This document shows, piece after piece, positions 44,282-54,167 of a stretch of 64,000 nt of DNA; positions within the stretch are counted from its first letter, which is position 1; each line of letters begins with the position of its first letter. The DNA lies in NCBI GenBank assembly GCA_963742035.1, contig CAVUKH010000005.1, positions 76,710 to 140,709 on the forward strand, read 5' to 3'. A program made the position numbers and the translations under genes. The stretch comes from Bog-473 sp963742035. Lineage in GTDB: Bacteria; Actinomycetota; Acidimicrobiia; Acidimicrobiales; RAAP-2. Under the pieces are notes generated by a model. That model had not been told where the DNA came from and did no database searches. It was given only the letters and a program-made list of their open reading frames with translations.

Positions 44282-45499
44282 CTATGAGGACGTGCCCAGG
44301 GTCACGTCCACGACCTTGATCCCCGAAGGTTGCTGCACGGAGAGCGTGATGGCGGTCTTGGGCGGCAACACGTAGAGCAGCGCTCGCAGCTCGGCCATGG
44401 AGCGGACCGGGGTGGAATTCATGGCCACAATGAGCTGCCCAACCTGCAGGCGTCCAGAGGCCGGGCCGCCGGGCTGCACTGCCGCCACCCTGGCGCCCCC
44501 GTCGCCGGAGGCGTCGGTGCCCTCGACGCCCAACCAGCCGTGGACCACCCGGTCCTGGGACCTGAGGTCGTCGGCGACACCCACCACGAGCCCGCTGGGA
44601 AGGAAGGTGGCGGAGGACGTCCCCGGGTCGGGGTCGTACAGGATGCCGAGCACCGACCCGGCCGCGTCGAGGAGCGGCTCGCCGGCGATGACGGTGGTGG
44701 TGGCCGGCGACGAGGTGATGGACGGCATCGTCGCGGCGGGCCCTGCCGCGATGGCCGCCCCGACGTCGGTGACCGCACCGGGTGTGCAGTGCAGCGCCAC
44801 GGCGTGGCCGCCCGCCGGCACGAAGGTCAGGGCGAGGTCGGCGGTCCCGCTCTGCAGGGTGCTGTCGTCGGCGAACGGAGCCACGGGAAGATCCTCGGGC
44901 ACGTTGACCAGCGCCACGTCGGACGTCTTGTCCGTGGCGACGACAGCAGCCCCCTGGAGCTTCCCGCCCGGGCCGACCATGTCGAGATGCTCGAGGCCGC
45001 TCAGCAGGTCGGCGGTGGTGGCGACGAGACCGCCCTCGGCCACGGCGACGCCCACCAGCAGCACGGTGCCGTGGCTGGTTGTCGCCTCCAGCTCGACGAT
45101 CGAGTGTCCCGCGGTCTCCGCGGCCGCCGGGATCGCGTTCTGCGCGCCCGCCAGCGTCGTCAGCGGTCCGCTGGCCGCCGTGTCCTGCGTGGCTGATTCG
45201 AGCGGGTGCTCCGAAGGCGGGGAGAGCAGCACGATCACCCAGGCGACCACCGCCATGACGGCGCCCACGCCCACCAGGACCATCACCGCGCTCCGATAGT
45301 TGTGCTGCGGCGGGGGGTTGACCAGGAACGGGACGCCCGCCGCGGGGCCCGAGCCCGCCACTTCACTCGGGTGACGCCACAGCCGATCGTCGGGATCGAT
45401 CCAGCCGCGCTGGGGCGAATCAGGCCCGTCCCCGCCGCTTCCCCCGCCCTCGCCTGGGCCCGGCGTGCCGTCCTCCGGCTCCTCGGGCGTGTCACTCAC
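44282..45499 (-). CDS. HtrA-like PDZ protein lacking catalytic residues
   Basis: About 405 residues from GTG 45499. A ~70-residue Pro/Gly-rich cytoplasmic leader, one TM helix (AVMVLVGVGAVMAVVAWVIV), a degenerate trypsin-like domain, and a C-terminal PDZ domain (HGWLGVEGTD, GGPASGRLQVGQLIVAMN). Where HtrA has its catalytic His, there is GGLVATTADLLSG; where the GNSGGP serine should be, there is AGEPLLDAAG. Only the Asp strand (DVALVNV) survives. So it is a predicted pseudoprotease or binding scaffold. Divergent from mreB. Confidence 0.8.
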   Translation of the reverse strand: MSDTPEEPEDGTPGPGEGGGSGGDGPDSPQRGWIDPDDRLWRHPSEVAGSGPAAGVPFLVNPPPQHNYRSAVMVLVGVGAVMAVVAWVIVLLSPPSEHPLESATQDTAASGPLTTLAGAQNAIPAAAETAGHSIVELEATTSHGTVLLVGVAVAEGGLVATTADLLSGLEHLDMVGPGGKLQGAAVVATDKTSDVALVNVPEDLPVAPFADDSTLQSGTADLALTFVPAGGHAVALHCTPGAVTDVGAAIAAGPAATMPSITSSPATTTVIAGEPLLDAAGSVLGILYDPDPGTSSATFLPSGLVVGVADDLRSQDRVVHGWLGVEGTDASGDGGARVAAVQPGGPASGRLQVGQLIVAMNSTPVRSMAELRALLYVLPPKTAITLSVQQPSGIKVVDVTLGTSS

Positions 45500-45569
45500 T
45501 AGGGCGACGATACCGAGAAAGTCCAGGAAAGTGCCGTCGGCCGACCGCCCGGCCGTACCATGAGGCCGC

Positions 45570-46571
45570 ATGTCACGCGACCTGGCCATCGATCTCGGCA
45601 CGGCCAACACGCTGGTCTATGCCAAGGGAAAGGGCCTTGTGCTCAACGAGCCGACCGTCGTCGCGCTCGATTCGCGCAGCCGCGAGGTGCTCGCCATCGG
45701 CACCGACGCCTGGCAGATGATCGGTCGGACGCCGGGGTACATCGTGGCCGAGCGCCCCCTGCGCGGGGGCGCCATCACCGACTTCGAGGTCACGGAACGG
45801 ATGCTCAGCGTGTTGCTGCGCCGTGTCGGCGTCGGCCGGCTGAACAGGCCCAAGGTCCTGATCTGCGTGCCGTCCGCCATCACGGCGGTCGAGCGGCGCG
45901 CCGTCAAGGAGGCGGCGCGCCGGGCCGGCGCGTCGGCCAGCTTCCTCATTGAGCAGCCGATGGCCGCAGCCATCGGGGCGGGGCTGCGTATTCACGAACC
46001 GGTGGGCAACATGGTCGTCGACGTCGGGGGCGGCACGGCGGAGATGGCCGTGATTTCGCTGGGCGGCGTCGTCGCGGTGCAGGCCCTGCGCTGCGGCGGC
46101 TTCGACTTCGACGCGGCCATTCAGAACTACGTGCGCTACGAGTACGGCGTGGCCGTGGGCGAACGCACGGCTGAGGCCGTGAAGCTGGCCATCGGCTCCG
46201 CCTCCCCCCACGAGGGCGAGCAGCAGGCCGAGATCCGAGGTCGAGAGGTGGCGACCGGGCGGCCCAAGACGGTCGTGCTGTCGCCGCTCGAGGTCCGCGG
46301 CGCACTGGAGGACAACGTGGCCTCCATAGTGGCCGCCGCCGCCGAGTGCCTGGGCGAAGCGCCGCCCGAGTTGGCGCAGGACATCATCTTCGAGGGGATC
46401 CACCTCACCGGTGGCGGTGCGCTGCTGCGGGGCATGACCCAACGCCTGGCCGATGCCACCGCCGTCCCCGTCCACCTCGTCGACACGCCGCTCGAGTGCG
46501 TCGTGCAGGGCGCCGGTGTGTGCCTGGAGTCCTTCGACCGCCTGAAGCGGCTCTTCAGCGACGACGACTAA
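45570..46571 (+). CDS. mreB: Rod-shape-determining actin-like protein MreB
   Basis: About 333 residues. ATP-binding landmarks are IDLGTANTLVYAKG (phosphate 1), VVDVGGGTAEMAVIS (phosphate 2), and the adenosine region ILTGGGALLRG-like IHLTGGGALLRGM. It organises peptidoglycan synthesis along the cell wall; presence is informative, since many rod-shaped actinobacteria lack MreB. Its stop overlaps the stop of the convergent HEAT-repeat gene by three bases. Confidence 0.92.
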   Translation: MSRDLAIDLGTANTLVYAKGKGLVLNEPTVVALDSRSREVLAIGTDAWQMIGRTPGYIVAERPLRGGAITDFEVTERMLSVLLRRVGVGRLNRPKVLICVPSAITAVERRAVKEAARRAGASASFLIEQPMAAAIGAGLRIHEPVGNMVVDVGGGTAEMAVISLGGVVAVQALRCGGFDFDAAIQNYVRYEYGVAVGERTAEAVKLAIGSASPHEGEQQAEIRGREVATGRPKTVVLSPLEVRGALEDNVASIVAAAAECLGEAPPELAQDIIFEGIHLTGGGALLRGMTQRLADATAVPVHLVDTPLECVVQGAGVCLESFDRLKRLFSDDD

Positions 46572-47248
46572 GCACCCGCCGAGGAGGGAGCACCCGTCGT
46601 CCCCGGCGGTTCGTCCAGCAACTCGTCGGCCGCCTGGCGCACCTGCCAGTCGCGGTCCTCGGCCGCTGCCCGCAGCGCCGGCGCCACCCGCGGGTCGTCG
46701 AAGCCGGCCAGTGCCACCGTGGCGCGCCGGCGCACCGTCGGACTGTCGTGCAGCGCGCTGAGCACGGCCGGCAGTCCGGACGGATCGCCGATGGCGCCGA
46801 GGGCGGCCACCGCGGCCTCGCGGCAGCGGGCGTCGTCGTGGTCCGTCGCGGTTGCCGCCAGTACGGGCACGGCCGCCCGCGCCCGCCGCTCGGCCAGGAA
46901 CCAGGCGGCATTGACGGCGACGAGCGCGTCGGGATCACCCAGTGCGTCGGTGACGGCCCGCGGCAGTGACGAGCGCGTGCCACGACCCCGAGCCCTGAGC
47001 GCGACCTCCACGGCGCGACGCCGCACGGCCGGCGGGCCGCCGGCCAATGCCCCCTCCACGTCGGCCGCCGTCAGCTGGCCGAGGCGGGCCAGCGCGCCGA
47101 GCGCCGCCGCCTGGACGCCCGGGTCGTCGTCGGCGAGACCATGCCGGGCCAGCGCTGCGTCGCCCCTGTGCCCGGCCATGGTGACGCGCCGGCGCCGCAG
47201 GGCGGCGCGGCCGTCCCGGCCCTGATCCGTGGCAACATCGTCGCTCAC
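46568..47248 (-). CDS. HEAT-repeat protein
   Basis: About 226 residues, start GTG 47248. It is composed of Ala/Arg/Leu-rich helical repeats (AVAALGAIGDPSGLPAVLSA, VALAGFDDPRVAPALRAA, ADELLDEP). HEAT-like solenoids bind proteins. No catalytic residues. Divergent from the Lon-like protease (10 bases from start to start) and convergent with MreB. Confidence 0.75.
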   Translation of the reverse strand: MSDDVATDQGRDGRAALRRRRVTMAGHRGDAALARHGLADDDPGVQAAALGALARLGQLTAADVEGALAGGPPAVRRRAVEVALRARGRGTRSSLPRAVTDALGDPDALVAVNAAWFLAERRARAAVPVLAATATDHDDARCREAAVAALGAIGDPSGLPAVLSALHDSPTVRRRATVALAGFDDPRVAPALRAAAEDRDWQVRQAADELLDEPPGTTGAPSSAGA

Positions 47249-47257
47249 CTTCCGAGT

Positions 47258-48469
47258 ATGTCCGAACCTGACGCGACCGCCGACGGGGGAGCCGCGGCGA
47301 ACCCCCTTGTGAGCCCCGGCCGGGCCGTGGACGGCGCCACGGCGCCACCACCGGCCGCCCCCGGCCGCCGCCGGATCTGGCCCGCCGTGTTCACCATTGC
47401 CGTGGTCGTCGTCCTGGCGGCAGCACTCATCGCGGCGCACACGTCGGTCAACTACTACGTCATCACACCGGGTGACGCCACGCCGGTGGCGCAGTTCATT
47501 GAGGTGCCGGCGGCGGACAACCATCCGCTCACGGGCAAGATCCTGCTGACCGACGTCTACGTCAGCCAGCTGAATGCGCTCAACTACCTGCAGTACCGCT
47601 TCTTCGACTCCGACAGCGAAGTCATTTCGGCGCCGGAGCTGCTCGGTCCCACCCCCAACGAGGGCCAGTACCTCTCTCAGGGGTATCTCCAAATGGCACA
47701 GGCCCAGTCCTACGCCACCGCGGCGGCGCTGTCCCGACTGGGATACAAAGTCACGTCCACCAATGCCGGCGCGCTGGTGTACGGGATCGCACCGAACTCG
47801 CCGGCTTCCTCGACGTTGCAGGTGGCGCAGGTGATCACCGCGGTGAACGGCGCCCCCGTCACCACCGACTGCTCCCTGATCCACGCGCTGCACGGGTTGT
47901 TGCCGGGCCACAGCGTGGCGCTCGGGGTGGAGCAGTCGTCCATCAACGACGTGGGCCAGTTCGTGAGCGGACCCGTCACGACCAAGTCGGTCACGCTGGG
48001 CACACCGCCCAAGGGACTGGTGGACAGAGGCTGCGGGCCGCCCACCAGGCCGACGGCCTACCTCGGTATTGCGCCGCAGACCCAGCAGGACTGGCAGTTT
48101 CCCGTGAAGGTCACGGTGCACACACAGGACATCGGCGGCCCGTCCGCCGGGCTGGCCATGACGCTCGGCATCATGGACAAGCTCAGCAGCGGGCGCCTCA
48201 CGGGCAATCGGATTGTGGCGGCTACCGGGACGATCGACCAGAACGGCGACGTCGGCGACGTGGGGGGCGTGGCCGAGAAGACGATCGCCGTGGAACGGGC
48301 AGGGGCCACCGTCTTCTTCGTGCCCTCCGTCGAGCTCAAGACGGCGGAGTCCAAGGCCACGCCGCAACTCCACGTGTACGCCGTGAACAACCTGAACCAG
48401 GTGTTGCGGATCCTCACCCGGCTCGGGGGCAAGGTGCCCACCCAGCCGGTGCCGGCCCGGGCGCCGTAG
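47258..48469 (+). CDS. Lon-like PDZ protease (YlbL type)
   Basis: About 403 residues. A Pro-rich leader, TM helix (AVFTIAVVVVLAAALIAA, ~40-58), a PDZ domain (AGALVYGIAPNSPA, AQVITAVNGAPV), and a Lon S16 proteolytic domain. The Ser-Lys dyad is Ser296 in IGGPSAGLAMTL and Lys341 in VAEKTIAVERAG. The domain would be outside the membrane. Start ATG 47258 follows a short spacer divergent from the HEAT gene. Confidence 0.9.
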   Translation: MSEPDATADGGAAANPLVSPGRAVDGATAPPPAAPGRRRIWPAVFTIAVVVVLAAALIAAHTSVNYYVITPGDATPVAQFIEVPAADNHPLTGKILLTDVYVSQLNALNYLQYRFFDSDSEVISAPELLGPTPNEGQYLSQGYLQMAQAQSYATAAALSRLGYKVTSTNAGALVYGIAPNSPASSTLQVAQVITAVNGAPVTTDCSLIHALHGLLPGHSVALGVEQSSINDVGQFVSGPVTTKSVTLGTPPKGLVDRGCGPPTRPTAYLGIAPQTQQDWQFPVKVTVHTQDIGGPSAGLAMTLGIMDKLSSGRLTGNRIVAATGTIDQNGDVGDVGGVAEKTIAVERAGATVFFVPSVELKTAESKATPQLHVYAVNNLNQVLRILTRLGGKVPTQPVPARAP

Positions 48470-48478
48470 GCTCTGGCC

Positions 48479-49564
48479 ATGGCAGAAGGACGCCCCCCCA
48501 TCTCATCGTCCCGGATTGCGACCGGGGACATCGCGCAGCACACCTTCGCCGTGGTACGCCGGGGCTTCGACAGCGACGAGGTGCGCTCCTACCTGCAGTC
48601 CGTCGCCCGCAGCCTCGAGGCGCTGGAGGCGCGTGAGGAGGAGCTGCGGGCGTCGCTGGCCGAGGCCGAGGAGCGGGCCGCCCACCCGGTCGTGGACGAG
48701 GCCACCTTGACGGCCTCGCTCGGCCAGCACAGCGCCCAGATCCTGCGGCACGCCCATGAGGAGGCGGCCCGCATTGTGGTGCAGGCCCAGGAGGGCGCGG
48801 CCCTGCTGTTGCGGGAGACGCAGAGTCAAGTCGACGAGTTGCAGGAGCGCACCGAGACGTCGGCGGCCGAGCGGGTCGTCGAAGTGGAGCTGCTGGTGGC
48901 CAACGCCGAACAGGAGGCTCGGGTGGAGAGTGAGCGGATCATCGCCGAGGCGATCGCCACGGGTGAGGCGATCATCACGCGCGCCAAGGACGAGGGCCGC
49001 GCCCTCCTCGACCAAGTGCAGGAGGCGCGACGGCGCGTGCTGGCCGATCTGGCGGCACGGCGGCGGGGCCTTGGGATCCAGATTGAGCAGTTGCGAGCCG
49101 CCCGGGACGAGATGGCCGCATCGGTGCACGGGGTGCGTGACCGGGTGGACGGGATTCTGACCCATCTGGACCGGACCGACGAAGAGGCCCGCGCCGCGGC
49201 GCAGGGCGTGGCCGACCAGTTCCGCCTCGGCACGGCGGATCTCCCGCACGATCAGGACGAGACGAACGAGGGAAGCGGAGAGGCCCCGCCCACGGGGCCG
49301 ACGCAGGTCGTCGGCGGTGCGTCCGGCGCTGAGACGGGGGACGTGGCCGCGGCCCCCTCGGTCGACGAGCTGTTCGCGCGCATCCGGGCCGGGACGGCCG
49401 CGGCGCAGGAAGCCGCGGCCGCGGCGCAAGAAGCCGCAGCCGCGGAGCCACCGCCGGAGGCCGCCCCCGAGAAGGCCCGCCCCCGAGAAGGCCGCGGCGG
49501 ACGGAGCCAAACTGCCGGACCCGGCCAAGGCCGCGACGGACGTCGGCGCCGAGACGGCGGATGA
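48479..49564 (+). CDS. DivIVA-domain coiled-coil protein, N-terminal part
   Basis: 361 codons from ATG 48479. The DivIVA domain signature is VVRRGFDSDEVRSYLQSVAR, followed by ~230 residues of Ala/Glu/Arg-rich coiled coil (ERIIAEAIATGEAIITRAKD). DivIVA-like proteins localise to curved membranes and cell poles or septa. From about codon 320 the frame becomes Arg/Gly-rich and non-coding-like, while the +1 frame carries the expected acidic continuation (EKAAADGAKLPDPAKAATD). So the last ~40 codons are probably an artefact of a frame change. Ten bases after the Lon-like gene. Confidence 0.8.
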   Translation: MAEGRPPISSSRIATGDIAQHTFAVVRRGFDSDEVRSYLQSVARSLEALEAREEELRASLAEAEERAAHPVVDEATLTASLGQHSAQILRHAHEEAARIVVQAQEGAALLLRETQSQVDELQERTETSAAERVVEVELLVANAEQEARVESERIIAEAIATGEAIITRAKDEGRALLDQVQEARRRVLADLAARRRGLGIQIEQLRAARDEMAASVHGVRDRVDGILTHLDRTDEEARAAAQGVADQFRLGTADLPHDQDETNEGSGEAPPTGPTQVVGGASGAETGDVAAAPSVDELFARIRAGTAAAQEAAAAAQEAAAAEPPPEAAPEKARPREGRGGRSQTAGPGQGRDGRRRRDGG

Positions 49565-50244
49565 CGCAGCAGCGGAGCCGGAGCCGGCCCAGGACGAGGT
49601 CCCGCCCGGGCCGGACGATCCGGTCATCGCCCGGCGCGACGAGCTGGTGGCGCCGATCTCCTCGCGGCTGATACGGACGATCAAGCGCACCCTCGGTGAC
49701 GACCAGAACCGGCTGCTCGACCAGCTTCGTAGCGCGCCCGCGTCGGAGCTCGACGATCTCATGGGCTCCGAGGACGAGCACATCGGGGTGTTCGCCTGCA
49801 GCCGCACGCAGCCACTTGGACGAGGCGTTCGTCGCCGGCACCATCTTCGTGGGAGCCGGCGCGGCGACCATCCCCCGCGGCGATGCCGTGGAGCAGGCGT
49901 CCGCGGGGTTGGCCCGCTCGGTTGTCACCACGCTGCGTCGGCAGGTCGGCGAGGGGTCGGGAGATCCGGCTGACCGCATCAGTGCCGCGTTCAGGGAGTG
50001 GCGGGGCGAGCGTGTGGAGCGGCTGGTCGGCGACCAGACCACGCAGGCCTTCTCGGCCGGGGTGGCCGCAGCCAGCGCGGACGGCAAGGTGCGCTGGGTG
50101 GTCACGACGGCGTCAGGCTGCTCGGACTGCGAGGACAACGCGCTGGCGGGCGCGGTGAGTGGCTCCGAGAGCTTCCCTACCGGCCACGCGCATCCGCCGG
50201 CTCATTCGGGCTGCCGCTGCCTGATCGCCCCGGCGACGGACTGA
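49480..50244 (+). pseudogene. C-terminal part of the DivIVA protein, two +1 shifts
   Basis: The continuation runs in the +1 frame as PDDPVIARRDELVAPISSRL, then after a second +1 change near 49790-49805 as HLDEAFVAGTIFVGAGAA and WRGERVERLVGDQTTQAFSA, ending at 50244. The end carries a striking motif, SGCSDCEDNALAGAV then FPTGHAHPPAHSGCRC. That Cys-x2-Cys plus Phe-Pro-x-G-His...Pro-x-His-x2-Cys-x-Cys pattern is typical of the C-terminal region of phage Mu F-type head morphogenesis proteins. The whole product would be ~588 residues. Whether the shifts are real or errors is open. Confidence 0.7.
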
Positions 50245-50317
50245 CCAGGACTTCTGGCCGCCGCAACCGCCCCGGCCTGGCCATTGGGGGAGGTGTGGCG
50301 GACGTTAGGCTCCCCTC

Positions 50318-53300
50318 GTGCGCATCCCCAGCGACCTGACTGCTGATCCCTCGCCGCGCCGCCGGCACCGGGCGCGCTGGTGGGTGATCGGCTTCGTCGT
50401 GGTCCTGATCATTCTGCTGGTGTCGCTGCGCTCGCTGGCCGGGCTCTACACCGACAGCCTGTGGTTCTCGTCGGTGGACCTGCACAACGTCTTCTCGACG
50501 CTGCTGGCGATCAAGCTCGGCCTCTTCGGGGTCTTCGGAGCGATCTTCTTCGCCGTCCTCTGGGTGAACCTGGTGGTGTGCGACCGCATCGCGGGACACG
50601 ACATCGTGCTGGCCCAGGAGGACGAGCTGGTGCGCCGCTACCAGCAATTCGTTCGGCCCTACGCCGGGCGCATCTACGTGGGCCTCGCCTTCGTGCTGGC
50701 GCTCATCGGGGCGTCGGGCACGGTCGGGCAGTGGAACAACTGGATCCTCTTCCGCCACGGCGGCCTGTTCCACGTGACCGACCCCCAGTTCCACAAGGAC
50801 ATCGGCTTCTACGTCTTCAAGCTTCCGTTCCTCATCTTCGTCGTGGACTGGACACTGGCCATCCTGATCGTGACGCTGGCCGTCTCGGTGGTCTTCCACT
50901 ACTTCAACGGGGGGATCCAGCCGCAGCGTGGGCTGCCCCGCGTCCGGCCGCCCGTGAAGGCACACATCTCGGTGCTGCTGGCCCTGATCGCCCTGGACAA
51001 GGCGGTCGGCTACATCCTGCAGCGTTGGTCGCTGGTGAACTCCCAGGACGGCTACGTCAACGGGGCCGGCTACACCGACGTGCACGCCCGGCTGCCGGCG
51101 GAGACGCTGCTCGTGTACGTGTCGATCTTCGCCGCCGTGATCCTGCTCTTCAACATCCGGCGCCAGGGTTGGACGCTCCCGGTGCTGGCCATCGGGATCT
51201 GGGCCTTCGTGGCACTGGTGGTCGGCATCATCTACCCGGCGCTGCTGCAGGCGCTCAAGGTCACACCGGCACAGAGCTCGCTCGAGGCGCCGTACATCAA
51301 CCGCAACATCACGGCCACGCGCGACGCCTACGGGCTGAACAACGTCCAGGTGCACCAGTTCCCGGCCGCCACGAGCGTCACGGCGGCCCAGACGGTGGTG
51401 GCCGCCCCCACCATCGACAACATCAGGCAGTGGGATCCCGACCCGACGATTTCGCTGCAGACGTTCCAGCGGCTGCAGGGCATCAAGTCCTACTACTCGT
51501 TCCCATCGCTGGCTGTGGACCGCTACACCCTGAACGGGCAGCGGACGCCGGTGTTGATCGGCGTGCGTGACATTTCGGCCGCCGGCGTGCCCTCGCCGTC
51601 ATGGGTCAACACGCACCTGCAGTACACCCACGGCAACGGGGCCGCCGTGGCACTGGCCAACCAGACCAACTCCACCAGCCCCCAGTTCGCCGTCCAGGAC
51701 GTGCCACCCACCTCGTCGAGCGGCATGCCCGAGATCACGCAGCCCAACGTCTACTTCGGCGCCGGCGAGACGGGGTACGTGGTGGCCAACTCCAAGCAGC
51801 TGGAGGTCGACTACCAGGAGAAGAACGGCACGAACATTGAGAGCCACTACAAGGGCACCGGCGGTGTGCAGCTCTCGTCCATCTTCACCCGGGCCGCCTT
51901 CGCCCTGCGGCTGGGCGACTTCAACCTCCTCATTTCGAGCCAGATCACGGACAAGTCGCGCATCATGTTCATCCGTGACCCGGTGACCATGGCCCAGACG
52001 GCGGCGCCGTTCCTCACCTTCGACCACAACCCGTACGCGGTGATCAACAGCCAGGCGGGCCCGGATCACGGGCACATCGACTGGATCGTCGATGGCTACA
52101 CGACGACGTCCGACTACGCCTACTCGCAGAACGCGGACACCCAGCAGGTGGCCGTCGGGAGCAGCCTGCCCGGCAGCTACAACTACGTGCGGAACTCGGT
52201 GAAGGTCGTCATCGACGCCTACACGGGAAAGATGACGTTCTACGACGCCGACCCGCAGGATCCGATTCTGCAGGCGTATTCGGCGGCGTTCCCGAACATG
52301 TTCGTGCCGATCTCGAAGATGCCGGCCTCGCTGCAGGCCCACTTGCGCTACCCGCCGGACATCTTCTCCATTCAGTCCGCCATTTACGGTCGCTACCACC
52401 TGACCAACTCGGGCGCCTTCTATGCGGCCAGCAATGCCTGGCAGCTGTCGCCGACGGCCGGCGCCGGACCGCAGTCGCAGGCCCTGTTGGCGGAGAACAC
52501 CTACAACAACCAGGGCCAGTTGGTCTCCACGACCCCGGCCCGGATGGCACCGCAGTACCAGGTGTACTCGCTGCCGGGCACGGATCCGGACAAACAGGTC
52601 TTCACCGTCTCGGACGGTTTCGTCCCGGCGGCGCAGACCAACCTCTCCGGCTCCAACCAGAACTTCAACCTGACGGCGTGGATGGTCGGACTGGCCGATG
52701 GGAGGCAGTACGGCCAACTCAACCTGTACGAGGTGCCGCAAGGGACGGCGGGCCCGGCCAACGCAGACGCGGAGATCTCGGCCAACAAGACCGTGTCGTC
52801 GGACATCACGCTGCTCGACCAGCACGGCTCCGAGGTCCTGCTGGGGGAGACGCTGATGGTCCCGATCGCCGACTCCATGGTCTATCTGCGGCCGCTCTAC
52901 TCGTCGCCGACGACGAACCCGCAGCCGCAGCTGCAGTACGTGGTGGGTGTGCTCGGGAAGAACGTGAAGGTCGACTCGTCCTTTGCGAGCGTCCTGTCCG
53001 ACCTCTTGGGCACGACCGTGTCGTTGCCGTCGGAGTCGGGCGTGTCCTCCAGCGGGACGGTGCCCGCGGCAGTGGCGGGAATCCTGGCCCAGGCGCAGAC
53101 CGACTACACCAACGCGCTGGCCGCCCTCAAGGCCGGCGACCTGGCGCAGTACCAGACGGACATCGATCAGATGCAGCAGGCGATCGCGCAGGCGCAAGAC
53201 GTGATCGGGACGACGACGCCGGGTGCGACGGCCACGACCACGGTGCCGCCGGTCAAGGGTGGGAAGACCTCGAAGAAGACCGGGGCGACCACGACCACCA

Positions 53301-53419
53301 CGCACCTGTCACAGACGTCCTCCACGACGACCACCACGTCGGCGCCGACGAGCACCGAGCCCAAGAACGCGTCGACCACCACCTCGACGACGCTGGTCTC
53401 GGCGGCGCCGAAGACCTGA
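50318..53419 (+). CDS. UPF0182-family membrane protein
   Basis: About 1033 residues, the typical size of this actinobacterial family. It has a cluster of seven or so TM helices in the first ~320 residues, then a very large extracytoplasmic region, and a Ser/Thr-rich basic end (SSTTTTTSAPTSTEPKN). Family-like segments include SLAGLYTDSLWFSSV and RNITATRDAYGLNNV. Function unknown. Start GTG 50318. A good candidate terminator follows. Confidence 0.9.
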   Translation: MRIPSDLTADPSPRRRHRARWWVIGFVVVLIILLVSLRSLAGLYTDSLWFSSVDLHNVFSTLLAIKLGLFGVFGAIFFAVLWVNLVVCDRIAGHDIVLAQEDELVRRYQQFVRPYAGRIYVGLAFVLALIGASGTVGQWNNWILFRHGGLFHVTDPQFHKDIGFYVFKLPFLIFVVDWTLAILIVTLAVSVVFHYFNGGIQPQRGLPRVRPPVKAHISVLLALIALDKAVGYILQRWSLVNSQDGYVNGAGYTDVHARLPAETLLVYVSIFAAVILLFNIRRQGWTLPVLAIGIWAFVALVVGIIYPALLQALKVTPAQSSLEAPYINRNITATRDAYGLNNVQVHQFPAATSVTAAQTVVAAPTIDNIRQWDPDPTISLQTFQRLQGIKSYYSFPSLAVDRYTLNGQRTPVLIGVRDISAAGVPSPSWVNTHLQYTHGNGAAVALANQTNSTSPQFAVQDVPPTSSSGMPEITQPNVYFGAGETGYVVANSKQLEVDYQEKNGTNIESHYKGTGGVQLSSIFTRAAFALRLGDFNLLISSQITDKSRIMFIRDPVTMAQTAAPFLTFDHNPYAVINSQAGPDHGHIDWIVDGYTTTSDYAYSQNADTQQVAVGSSLPGSYNYVRNSVKVVIDAYTGKMTFYDADPQDPILQAYSAAFPNMFVPISKMPASLQAHLRYPPDIFSIQSAIYGRYHLTNSGAFYAASNAWQLSPTAGAGPQSQALLAENTYNNQGQLVSTTPARMAPQYQVYSLPGTDPDKQVFTVSDGFVPAAQTNLSGSNQNFNLTAWMVGLADGRQYGQLNLYEVPQGTAGPANADAEISANKTVSSDITLLDQHGSEVLLGETLMVPIADSMVYLRPLYSSPTTNPQPQLQYVVGVLGKNVKVDSSFASVLSDLLGTTVSLPSESGVSSSGTVPAAVAGILAQAQTDYTNALAALKAGDLAQYQTDIDQMQQAIAQAQDVIGTTTPGATATTTVPPVKGGKTSKKTGATTTTTHLSQTSSTTTTTSAPTSTEPKNASTTTSTTLVSAAPKT

Positions 53420-53432
53420 GAAGGATTACGGG

Positions 53433-53451
53433 CCCGGCCTTTGGTGCCGGG
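53433..53451 (+). terminator. Hairpin after UPF0182 gene
   Basis: Perfect 6-base stem CCCGGC (53433-53438) and GCCGGG (53446-53451) around a 7-base loop, 13 bases past the stop. No T-run, so it may act with Rho or be only partly effective. Confidence 0.4.
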
Positions 53452-53571
53452 TGCGGTTCGCCCCCGGGATTGCGGCGAGTGGACGGCCCACCCGGGTGCG
53501 CGTCCGGTTGCGGACAGCGCCGCCGGGTCCCATGATGGGTTCGACGAGGCGCGAGGAAAGGGAGTCTTCCG

Positions 53572-53961
53572 ATGGGACTGCTCGACAAGGTGAAGGCGCA
53601 GGCGACGGCGGCCACGGAGATGGCCAAGGACGCGGCGGCCAAGGGCCAGGCCAAAATGAACGAGGCGCAGGCGAAGAAGGCGGCCGACGGCATGTTGCGG
53701 GACCTCGGCGCAGCGGTCTACGCGACCAAGACGGGGCGGTCCACCCCGACCACCGACGACGAGATCTCCCAGCTGGTCACGTCTCTGCAGGCGCACGAGT
53801 CCGAGCATGGACAGATCACGTTGGCCCCCGAGTCAGCCGCGGCCGCCCCGACGGCTGCGCCGGCCGGCGCCGGGTCGGCGGCACCCGCGCCGCCCCCGCC
53901 CCCGAAGGCGGCCGACCCGTCCTCCCCGCCGCCCCCTCCGCCAACGGCCCAGACGCTGTAG
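53572..53961 (+). CDS. Small hypothetical protein with proline-rich tail
   Basis: About 129 residues. Start ATG 53572 has AAAGGGAG about nine bases upstream. The first ~90 residues are helical (LLDKVKAQATAATEMAKDAA) with a final SQLVTSLQAHESEHG; the last ~40 are Ala/Pro-rich, with APPPPPKAA and PPPPPPTA. No recognised family. Neighbouring tRNA downstream. Confidence 0.65.
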   Translation: MGLLDKVKAQATAATEMAKDAAAKGQAKMNEAQAKKAADGMLRDLGAAVYATKTGRSTPTTDDEISQLVTSLQAHESEHGQITLAPESAAAAPTAAPAGAGSAAPAPPPPPKAADPSSPPPPPPTAQTL

Positions 53962-54061
53962 CTCCGAGACACCCGGTGCCGGCATGAACCGGTGGCGAAA
54001 GGGATTTCCACGGAGGGCTCGTGGTCGCTACCCCTCCGTCCATGTAAGATGAACCCTTCGC

Positions 54062-54135
<74 letters not shown>

Positions 54136-54167
54136 CGATGTGTGAACTTTCGACTTTCCGGTTACGA

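Noticed and set aside
44282..45499. Active HtrA protease
   Set aside because: Both the catalytic His and Ser positions are replaced; only the Asp strand and the PDZ domain remain.
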